In this document: in pieces, positions 1-5,146 of the stretch | Layout of the letters: each line of letters begins with the position of its first letter | Numbering within the stretch: the stretch's first letter is position 1 | IMG/VR virus record: IMGVR_UViG_3300048930_000314 | Span: 1-29,325 of that record | Origin: a virus | Length of the DNA: 29,325 nucleotides | Strand: one strand, 5' to 3' | Made by a program: the position numbers and the translations under genes | The notes under the pieces: generated by a model | Seen by the model: the letters and a program-made list of their open reading frames with translations, nothing else | Told to the model about the DNA's origin: nothing | Databases searched by the model: none

Positions 1-801
1 GCGGAGCAGTTGGTGCGTTCGTCGTTCGTCCCTGAGTCGTTCCGAGGAAAGGCGCACGAGGCGACAGCGGCAATCCTCGCCGGACTGGAAGTCGGCCTCG
101 CCCCGATGGCGGCGCTGCGTTCGTTCGACGTGATCCAGGGTCAAGCGGCCCCGCGAGCCGTGACGTTGCGGGCAATCGTCCAGTCGCAGGGCCACGAGAT
201 CGAGTTGGTCGAGTCGACCGCATCGCGATGCAAGATGCGCGGCCGGCGTCACGGATCTCAGACGTGGCAGGAGGTGACGTGGACATTTGACCGGGCAAGA
301 CAGTTGGGCCTGACGACGAAGTCCAACTGGAAGTCGCAGCCGCAGGCGATGTTGGTGGCCCGTGCAACGTCGGAGATCGCGCGACTCCTTGCATCCGACG
401 CCATCCTCGGCATTGCCTACTCCATCGAGGAGATCGCCGACGGCGTAGGTGGCGGCGTCGATGTACCGGCTGCTACGGCCGCGTCCGAAACGCTGAGCAG
501 TACACCGGGAACGCGGCGGATGAGCCGCCGAGCGATCCCACCTCCGAGCGATGAAGTCGAGGTCGCCGACACCGACGACGTCGACCTCGACGAGGACGAT
601 CCCCTGTCGGAGCGTGTCGCTGCGGTGATGGCTGACATGAAGGCGCTGACCGACGACGGCAAGGCCGAGTTGAAGGCGTGGGCTGATGGCCGCAAGTTGT
701 CCGGCGCTGCCCTGCTCGCCAACGAGAGCTTCCTGGGACATCTCGAGGATTGGTTGGCCGAACGGGCAGCGACAGACCGACAAGGAAATGACGTCCGATG
801 A
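1..801 (+). CDS. RecT-family single-strand DNA annealing protein, 5' partial
   Basis: The frame is open through the left edge (the first codons read A-E-Q), so the true start lies upstream. The visible N-terminal half fits RecT-family recombinases of actinobacterial phages and prophages. It has a hydrophobic helix with G-L-E-V-G-L-A-P-M-A-A-L, then a V-I-Q-G-Q strand, a T-F-D-R-A-R-Q-L-G-L-T segment, and W-K-S-Q-P-Q-A-M-L-V-A-R-A, where this family usually has W..yP..ML.aRA. Family proteins anneal complementary single strands during phage recombination and normally work with an exonuclease, which would be upstream and out of view. The C-terminal third is acidic (D/E-rich around nt 550-600) and probably interacts with partner proteins. 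The last codons lie in a repeated start-associated element, and the stop overlaps the next ATG. Family call is confident; the exact N-terminus is unknown. Confidence 0.85.
   Translation, partial: AEQLVRSSFVPESFRGKAHEATAAILAGLEVGLAPMAALRSFDVIQGQAAPRAVTLRAIVQSQGHEIELVESTASRCKMRGRRHGSQTWQEVTWTFDRARQLGLTTKSNWKSQPQAMLVARATSEIARLLASDAILGIAYSIEEIADGVGGGVDVPAATAASETLSSTPGTRRMSRRAIPPPSDEVEVADTDDVDLDEDDPLSERVAAVMADMKALTDDGKAELKAWADGRKLSGAALLANESFLGHLEDWLAERAATDRQGNDVR
778..800 (+). repeat. Start-associated repeat, copy 1 (divergent)
   Basis: CGACAAGGAAATGACGTCCG followed by ATG. It keeps the CGACAAGGAAA half but diverges before the start. In the upstream gene it encodes R-Q-G-N. Confidence 0.6.
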
Positions 802-1091
802 GGGCTCGCATCACGGGGATGTGTAACCGCCCCGACGGGTCTGTCTGGCGGGACGACCGCGGCCAGTGGTGGCTCGTCGAGAACGTCGGAGCACCACCAA
901 TCGGCTTCCGCGGCCAATGGTCTGGGTGGATCGAGTCGCCGATCTCGGCCCGCAAGGCTCGCCGACTCGTCCGACGTGGAGCGATCGCCAACCCTCCGGA
1001 GCGGTGGCCGATCAGATCACAGCCGTATCCGCCAGGCGTTCCAAACCCGCAACGAGATGAGGCCCAGACGGGCCGACAAGGGAACGCGTGA
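798..1091 (+). CDS. Small hypothetical protein, paralog of the next gene
   Basis: 97 residues, starting at the ATG of an ATGA overlap with the RecT gene. No named family is recognised. The core has V-W-R-D-D-R-G-Q-W-W followed by S-A-R-K-A-R-R-L-V-R-R. This parallels I-W-Q-C-D-C-G-R-Y-W and S-A-R-F-A-R-R-R-L-R in the next gene, so the two look like diverged tandem duplicates. This copy has lost the C-x-C pair, so any metal site there is probably gone. The protein ends in R-Q-G-N-A, encoded by the repeated start-associated element shared with neighbouring genes. Function unknown. Confidence 0.75.
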   Translation: MRARITGMCNRPDGSVWRDDRGQWWLVENVGAPPIGFRGQWSGWIESPISARKARRLVRRGAIANPPERWPIRSQPYPPGVPNPQRDEAQTGRQGNA

Positions 1092-1093
1092 TG
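1074..1093 (+). repeat. Start-associated repeat, copy 2
   Basis: CGACAAGGGAACGCGTGATG, carrying a ribosome site and a GTGATG start doublet. The upstream gene reads it as R-Q-G-N-A-stop. Confidence 0.75.
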
Positions 1094-1360
1094 GCCTGGC
1101 GCATCCACCCCACCGAAGTCCCGGTACCCCATCGCTGTGACCTGCCTGGCGAAAGATCGTTGTGCCACCTGCCCGAGTTCCCGGAAGTGGTCTTTGTGAC
1201 GAGCAACGTGGGTGGGGCTATCTGGCAATGCGACTGCGGCCGGTACTGGCAGGGACGCAGGGTCCATGAGTGGTGGCCCGTTTCTGCTCGGTTCGCACGG
1301 CGACGGCTGCGCCAGCACCACCCGCAAACGAGTGCTGACCAGCGACAAGGAAACGCGTGA
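1091..1360 (+). CDS. Small hypothetical protein with C-x-C motif
   Basis: 89 residues from ATG 1091. The preceding in-frame GTG at 1088 overlaps the upstream stop and could also be used. ATG is preferred because the AAGGGA at 1078-1083 is then about 7 nt away. Four cysteines are visible (C-D-L-P...L-C-H and Q-C-D-C-G), suggesting a small zinc site. The C-terminal half has a tryptophan-rich stretch (W-W-P) and an arginine-rich helix (A-R-R-R-L-R). It is similar in layout to the gene before it, and again ends in R-Q-G-N-A. Function unknown; membership in the early small-gene block is the only context. Confidence 0.75.
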   Translation: MAWRIHPTEVPVPHRCDLPGERSLCHLPEFPEVVFVTSNVGGAIWQCDCGRYWQGRRVHEWWPVSARFARRRLRQHHPQTSADQRQGNA

Positions 1361-1362
1361 TG
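1343..1362 (+). repeat. Start-associated repeat, copy 3
   Basis: CGACAAGGAAACGCGTGATG, one base different from copy 2 and in the same reading frame relative to the gene it ends. Confidence 0.75.
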
Positions 1363-1629
1363 GTGGGCGTAAAGCACGTCGCTGAGATCGATGTCGCCGA
1401 GTACGCGATCCGCTACTGCATGACCCGCCAGACGTACGCGTTCACGGAGGGGCTCGACCTCGCGGAGCACCACTGGCGGCAGTTGAGCAGAGCCACGAGA
1501 GACGACGTGCTGACGGCGACCCGCGTTCATGGCTTCCCGATGAACGACGCGCCATCCCGCTGGCCGAACATTTGGGCCGTTCGATACCCGCAAGAGGCAG
1601 CCGCCGAGCGACAAGGAAACGAGGTCTGA
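1360..1629 (+). CDS. Small hypothetical protein
   Basis: 89 residues from ATG 1360, with GTG 1357 as an alternative start inside the GTGATG doublet. An AAGGAA sits 7 nt before the ATG. No family is recognised. The sequence is a mix of helical segments with conserved-looking aromatic positions (E-H-H-W-R-Q-L, S-R-W-P-N-I-W) and no clustered cysteines. It ends in E-R-Q-G-N-E-V, whose R-Q-G-N is encoded by the same repeated element that ends the three preceding genes. Part of the tightly coupled early block; function unknown. Confidence 0.72.
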   Translation: MVGVKHVAEIDVAEYAIRYCMTRQTYAFTEGLDLAEHHWRQLSRATRDDVLTATRVHGFPMNDAPSRWPNIWAVRYPQEAAAERQGNEV

Positions 1630-1633
1630 CATG
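1609..1633 (+). repeat. Start-associated repeat, copy 4 (extended)
   Basis: CGACAAGGAAACG followed by a longer spacer AGGTCTGAC before ATG. It encodes R-Q-G-N-E-V at the end of the upstream gene. Confidence 0.65.
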
Positions 1634-1804
1634 GCCCATCGATGCACCCACAGATTCCCGCTCCCGTCCTGGATGGGGGAAGACCAGGACGAGCCCTGTC
1701 GCTGTGATCTGCCGTGGGGCCACGAGGGAGCGCACTCGTGCTCGCACCTTCGGGCGAGCGGACAGCCCGTCACTAAGCCGCAAGTGAATGGCGGTGAGTC
1801 GTGA
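1631..1804 (+). CDS. Small Cys/His-rich protein, probable zinc finger
   Basis: A 57-residue gene read directly from the sequence. It starts at ATG 1631, downstream of the fourth copy of the start-associated element, and ends at TGA 1804 inside a GTGA overlap with the next gene. It contains C5, C23, C25 and C37 plus histidines at 3, 7, 31, 35 and 39. The core C-R-C-D-L-P-W-G-H-E-G-A-H-S-C is a compact Cys/His cluster typical of small zinc-binding phage proteins. A similar arrangement recurs in the gene at 4949. Such proteins may bind nucleic acid, but no specific role can be assigned. Confidence 0.68.
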   Translation: MAHRCTHRFPLPSWMGEDQDEPCRCDLPWGHEGAHSCSHLRASGQPVTKPQVNGGES

Positions 1805-2040
1805 ACGACCGCGGCCAGACGGCGTTGGCATGGATCAAGGTGCTACGCGACCGCGACTATCACGGCGCTGCTGCGTTGGTCGAATCGATGGACCGTGCCG
1901 AGATGATCATGGTCATCACGCACCTCGCGGCGTTGGTCGCTGACGAGTGGGAACACGACTGCGACCGGCTGGGCGTCGACTTCGATCACTTCATGCGTGA
2001 GGCGGCGTTGGCGTTGGCGGAGAAGGCGGGCGGGTCGTGA
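1801..2040 (+). CDS. Small helical hypothetical protein
   Basis: 79 residues, starting at GTG 1801 in a GTGA overlap. Predicted to be almost entirely helical, with an acidic middle (A-D-E-W-E-H-D-C-D-R) and no recognised domain. Its last residues, L-A-E-K-A-G-G-S, are nearly identical to the end of the following gene (L-A-E-K-A-S-G-S), and the 27 nt encoding them are 23/27 identical. This reads as a duplicated gene junction rather than shared function. The gene precedes and is coupled to the PAPS-reductase-like gene. Function unknown. Confidence 0.72.
   Translation: MNDRGQTALAWIKVLRDRDYHGAAALVESMDRAEMIMVITHLAALVADEWEHDCDRLGVDFDHFMREAALALAEKAGGS
2014..2040 (+). repeat. Gene-end repeat, copy 1
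   Basis: 27 nt ending in GTGA, encoding L-A-E-K-A-G-G-S and stop, and containing the start of the next gene. It matches 2775-2801 at 23 of 27 positions. Confidence 0.65.
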
Positions 2041-2801
2041 ATCGCACTGTCGCATGGTTCTCCGCTGGTGCGGCATCGGCAGTCGCCACGAAGCTCGCCA
2101 TTGCCGAGCACCCCGACACGATCGTGGTGCGTATCGACACCGGCAGCGAGCACCCTGACCACGAACGATTCGCCATCGACTGCGCGTCGTGGTTCGGCCG
2201 TCCGATTGAGGCCATCGCATCCGCCGACTACGTCGACACGTGGGATGTCTGGGAGCGAACCCGCTATCTCGTCGGCCCGCTCGGCGCACGCTGTACGACC
2301 GAACTCAAGAAGCGGCCACGCATGGCGTTCGAGCGTCCCGACGATCGGCAGGTGTTCGGCTACACCGTCGAGGAACGCGACCGGGCTGACCTGTTCCGCC
2401 GACAGAACCCAGAGATCAACCTGGCCACGCCGCTGATCGACGCCAACCTGACGAAGTCGGACTGTCACGCCATCATCGACAGGGCAGGCATCGAGATGGG
2501 TGCCATGTACCGACTCGGCTACCCGAACTCGAACTGCATCCCCTGCCCGAAGGCCACCGCTCCGTCGTACTGGGCTCGGATTCACCGCGACTTCCCCGAC
2601 GCCTTCAACCGCATGGCGAAGGTCGAGCGCGAACTGAACGTGTCGATCCGGCGCACCGACGCACGACGTGAACCGGATGGTCAGTCACGAAAGCTTTGGC
2701 TTGACGAGCTGGACGTGGCCGCCGTCGACATGGGCGCAGACGAACCTGACTTCGAATGCTCGCTGATGTGCCACCTGGCTGAGAAGGCGAGCGGGTCATG
2801 A
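2037..2801 (+). CDS. PP-loop ATPase, PAPS-reductase (CysH)-like phage protein
   Basis: 254 residues from GTG 2037 in a GTGA overlap. The N-terminus (V-A-W-F-S-A-G-A-A-S-A-V) is the phage variant of the SGGxDS PP-loop of adenylating ATP pyrophosphatases, with S9-A-G-A-A-S14 in its place. It is followed by D-T-G-S-E-H-P-D, typical of PAPS-reductase-like proteins. Further family marks are the C-T-T-E-L-K-K segment, V-F-G-Y-T, and the paired cysteines N-C-I-P-C-P-K. Phage members are common in actinobacteriophages and are usually annotated as phosphoadenosine phosphosulfate reductase, but a role in sulfate reduction is unproven. Nucleotide or nucleic-acid modification is an alternative. Fold call is confident, reaction is not. 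Confidence 0.82.
   Translation: MNRTVAWFSAGAASAVATKLAIAEHPDTIVVRIDTGSEHPDHERFAIDCASWFGRPIEAIASADYVDTWDVWERTRYLVGPLGARCTTELKKRPRMAFERPDDRQVFGYTVEERDRADLFRRQNPEINLATPLIDANLTKSDCHAIIDRAGIEMGAMYRLGYPNSNCIPCPKATAPSYWARIHRDFPDAFNRMAKVERELNVSIRRTDARREPDGQSRKLWLDELDVAAVDMGADEPDFECSLMCHLAEKASGS
2775..2801 (+). repeat. Gene-end repeat, copy 2
   Basis: Second copy of the 27-nt junction, encoding L-A-E-K-A-S-G-S and stop with the ATG of the following gene inside it. Confidence 0.65.
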
Positions 2802-3220
2802 ACGTCGCCCGCCTCCGCAACCTCCACAGCCACGACGACGACCGCTTGACGGTGGGTTGCCCGGAGTGCATTCGGGCGACGCGTGCCGCCGAGGAGGTTG
2901 CACGTTGGGAACAGGCGCCGCTACGCACGGTGACGTGGACGTTCAGCTACGACAACCAAGACGGCGAGACGTCGTCGCTTGTGGTCGAGTTGGTTGTGGA
3001 GGTTCCAGACGATGCCACGTCGATCGAGATTGACGAACGACACGCACATTTGACCGGGTCGGCATTCCTCGCTGCACTGCCCGACTCTCTGCCGGGATCG
3101 TGGACCGACCACGCCTGCTCGACGATGGAGGTGGAGTCGGTGAAGATCGGTGCGCTCTTGGAAGCGGAAACCCCGACTGTGTCGGAGCCGTCACTGTTCG
3201 GACCGTGGGGGACGGCGTGA
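2798..3220 (+). CDS. Hypothetical protein with CxxC knuckle
   Basis: 140 residues from ATG 2798 in an ATGA overlap. The N-terminal 35 residues include H-S-H and V-G-C-P-E-C-I, a possible half zinc site. The middle (about 45-110) alternates hydrophobic and charged residues like a beta sandwich (V-T-W-T-F-S-Y, V-V-E-L-V-V-E-V). No family is recognised. It sits in an uninterrupted coupled series between the PP-loop protein and another short Cys-containing gene. Function unknown. Confidence 0.72.
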   Translation: MNVARLRNLHSHDDDRLTVGCPECIRATRAAEEVARWEQAPLRTVTWTFSYDNQDGETSSLVVELVVEVPDDATSIEIDERHAHLTGSAFLAALPDSLPGSWTDHACSTMEVESVKIGALLEAETPTVSEPSLFGPWGTA

Positions 3221-3525
3221 GGCGCCGCCTGTTGTGGCCGGTCGCAGATGATCGGGTCGCTCTTGCGTTCACGCAGCACACCACGATCCACGCATCAGCC
3301 GACCGTCCGCTCGTGGTCGCCAAGGGCGGTCGTCCTGAGGCCCGATCGGTGTGCGGCTCGGATGTCTACCCGTACATCGTCGGCATTGATGGCCGCGACG
3401 ACATGGCGATGGTGATGCCCTGGCCGCCACCACCGGAGCGCCGCTGCGAGGACTGCTGCCGGCTGCTGGGTGGGACTCCAAGAAAGGCGCGAGGGGGCTG
3501 GGGATCGTGGGAGCACTTGTCGTGA
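3217..3525 (+). CDS. Small Cys-containing hypothetical protein
   Basis: 102 residues. GTG 3217 is chosen because it forms a GTGA overlap with the upstream stop, like the other junctions. The frame is open further upstream to 3100, but that part overlaps the preceding gene. Visible features are V-C-G-S-D-V-Y-P in the middle and R-C-E-D-C-C-R-L-L-G near the C-terminus, which together could bind a metal ion. H-T-T-I-H-A resembles the histidine-containing opening of other short actinophage proteins of unknown role. No function can be assigned. Confidence 0.68.
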   Translation: MRRRLLWPVADDRVALAFTQHTTIHASADRPLVVAKGGRPEARSVCGSDVYPYIVGIDGRDDMAMVMPWPPPPERRCEDCCRLLGGTPRKARGGWGSWEHLS

Positions 3526-4007
3526 CCCCGTTCAAGCCGGGCGACCTGGCCCGCACGAACGCAGCAGCCGGGTTCGCTCACGGCCAAACCGTCGTGGTGC
3601 GGGAAGCGCTACCCGGTGACCGTGTCCGCATCTCCTACCCCGGCGTCACAGACCTGATCGTCGCCGGCGACAACCTGCGCCCCCTGCCCGCTCTCGCAGC
3701 ACCGGAGGATGGCGACACCGCCCAGATGGCAGCGGACTCGCAGACACCGGAACGTCTCACGAGGGATCGACGGTTGGCGCTCGTCGAACTGGCGAAGGCG
3801 TACCCGCACGGCCTCACCGACTTCGAGCTCGCAGCTCGAACGGGACGCAAGCAGACCTCGATCGGCAAACGCCGCTGGGAGCTGGTCGATGCAGGCATGG
3901 CGATCGACACGGATGAGCGTCGCCCATCCGATACGGGTGCACTGGCGAAGGTCTGGGCGATCACGACGTTCGGGTTGGAGCAGCTACAGCAGGACACGGC
4001 GTCGTGA
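3522..4007 (+). CDS. Winged helix-turn-helix protein with N-terminal SH3-like part
   Basis: 161 residues from GTG 3522 (GTGA overlap). GTG 3507 in the same frame would add five residues and overlap more. Residues 1-50 (F-K-P-G-D-L-A-R, G-Q-T-V-V-V, G-D-R-V-R-I-S-Y-P-G) look like a small SH3/KOW-type barrel. After a linker, residues of about 85-150 form a winged helix: L-A-L-V-E-L-A-K, then G-L-T-D-F-E-L-A-A-R-T-G and Q-T-S-I-G-K-R-R-W-E-L-V as turn and recognition helix, then a wing ending in V-W-A-I-T. The fold suggests DNA binding in replication or regulation; the target is unknown. Confidence 0.75.
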   Translation: MTPFKPGDLARTNAAAGFAHGQTVVVREALPGDRVRISYPGVTDLIVAGDNLRPLPALAAPEDGDTAQMAADSQTPERLTRDRRLALVELAKAYPHGLTDFELAARTGRKQTSIGKRRWELVDAGMAIDTDERRPSDTGALAKVWAITTFGLEQLQQDTAS

Positions 4008-4330
4008 GCACGATCCGTAGCCGCTACTACCGGCCGAAGCCGAAGGGCGTCACGTTCACGCGTGGTGTGTGCGCCGTGGAGGGCTGCCAGGAGGAGCGGC
4101 TCGGCACGAGTGGACTTTGCCTGCGAACCCACCACGCGCAGTTCCTGAAGATCGTGCGTGCCGAAATGCCGCTGGACCCGGACACGCCCCTGCACTGCGT
4201 GTGTGATCGCTCGCAACCAAGCAACGAAGGGATGATGCTCCGGCTGTTCGGTACGGTCGAATGCCGCCGCTGCGGCCGGGCGATCTTCAACTCGGACGGC
4301 AAGCAGGTCCACGAGGTCGGTGCGCCATGA
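4004..4330 (+). CDS. Zinc-finger-like small protein
   Basis: 108 residues, start GTG 4004 in a GTGA overlap. Two clusters suggest two zinc sites: C-A-V-E-G-C followed by G-L-C-L-R-T-H-H in the first half, and C-V-C-D with C-R-R-C-G-R-A in the second half. The N-terminus is basic (R-S-R-Y-Y-R-P-K-P-K). The first cluster resembles the CxxxxC...LCxxHH layout seen in many phage zinc-finger proteins. It directly precedes a small HNH gene with which it is translationally coupled. A nucleic-acid-binding role is plausible but inferred. Confidence 0.72.
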   Translation: MSTIRSRYYRPKPKGVTFTRGVCAVEGCQEERLGTSGLCLRTHHAQFLKIVRAEMPLDPDTPLHCVCDRSQPSNEGMMLRLFGTVECRRCGRAIFNSDGKQVHEVGAP

Positions 4331-4629
4331 GGCACCCGATGCCCGCCGAGCGCTGGAAGCAAGCGATGCGCGCCGCCGGATGGGAGTGCGAAGCGTCCCG
4401 CTACAACCTCGGCTCCATCCACCCATGTGCCGGGGCACTGATCGTCCACCACAAGCGACCGCGAGGGATGGGCGGCACATCGGACCCGAGCATTCACGAC
4501 CTGTCGAACCTGGCGGTGCTGTGCGGTGGCGTGACCGGCCGCGACGGCCACCACGGCGAGGTCCATGACTTCCCTCGACGCGCATACGACTGCGGACTGT
4601 TGATACGGCGATCGGCCGTGGCGTCGTGA
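4327..4629 (+). CDS. HNH endonuclease-like protein
   Basis: 100 residues from ATG 4327 (ATGA overlap). The frame is open back to 4261, but that part lies over the upstream gene. The core reads L-I-V-H-H-K-R-P-R-G-M-G-G-T, then D-L-S-N-L-A-V-L-C-G-G and H-H-G-E-V-H, the H-H...N...H pattern of HNH nucleases with the usual glycine-rich turn. Cysteines before the first histidines (W-E-C-E, H-P-C-A-G) may hold structural zinc. Small HNH proteins in phage early regions can be homing nucleases or act in DNA processing. This one is short but apparently intact, and it is one of four HNH domains within 6.4 kb. Confidence 0.8.
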   Translation: MRHPMPAERWKQAMRAAGWECEASRYNLGSIHPCAGALIVHHKRPRGMGGTSDPSIHDLSNLAVLCGGVTGRDGHHGEVHDFPRRAYDCGLLIRRSAVAS

Positions 4630-4952
4630 GCATCGACGATCTGCGCGCTCAGGCGCTCACGGAGTCCCGCATCCTGCGCGAAGCACTCCCACCGAGCGAC
4701 GCCCAAGCCCATCTGACCTACAAGGTCCACGTCACCTGCCCACGTTGCGCCGGCCCGGTCCAACATCTGACATCGAGCGCTCCTGCCCGCTCACTGTGCC
4801 TTGAACAGGCCGCAGTGTTCGAGTGTGTCCCGTGTGGCGACTCGATCGTGTTGTCCGTGCAGTTGACCTCGCAGGTGGTAGCGCAGCGTCGTTTGGCGTC
4901 GCTTGCTGCTGACACCTGTCTGAACCCTCCTCGCCAGGAGGCGATCGCATGA
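4626..4952 (+). CDS. Zinc-ribbon-like small protein
   Basis: 108 residues from GTG 4626 (GTGA overlap). An N-terminal helical stretch is followed by V-T-C-P-R-C-A-G-P-V and, about 28 residues later, F-E-C-V-P-C-G-D, a classical pair of zinc knuckles forming a ribbon. A further cysteine appears near the end. The protein lies in a run of small Cys-rich coupled genes upstream of the helicase-methyltransferase. A DNA-binding or protein-bridging role is possible. No family name can be given. Confidence 0.7.
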   Translation: MSIDDLRAQALTESRILREALPPSDAQAHLTYKVHVTCPRCAGPVQHLTSSAPARSLCLEQAAVFECVPCGDSIVLSVQLTSQVVAQRRLASLAADTCLNPPRQEAIA

Positions 4953-5146
4953 GCACACCGAGACATTCCCAGCTGCTCTCGGTGCCGCTCTCGGAGCGAT
5001 GCCACACGACCACACCGGTCGACGCCACCGCCGGCCGTTGCCGCGGACTGTTCTCGGATGGTTGGGACTGGCACGGCTGCGACCTGACACCACCGCACAC
5101 ATCGCATCACTGCCCGTGCGGACACCAATGGAGAAAGACGACATGA
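4949..5146 (+). CDS. Small Cys/His-rich protein
   Basis: 65 residues from ATG 4949 (ATGA overlap). The C-terminal half holds C-R-G-L-F, W-H-G-C-D-L, H-T-S-H-H-C-P-C-G-H-Q-W, a dense Cys/His cluster. The pattern G-C-D-L-x-P-x-x-x-x-H-x-C-x-C resembles the gene at 1631, so the two are likely members of one small zinc-binding family. Its stop overlaps the start of the large helicase-methyltransferase gene, which may make it a translational leader as well as a protein. Function unknown. Confidence 0.68.
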   Translation: MSTPRHSQLLSVPLSERCHTTTPVDATAGRCRGLFSDGWDWHGCDLTPPHTSHHCPCGHQWRKTT

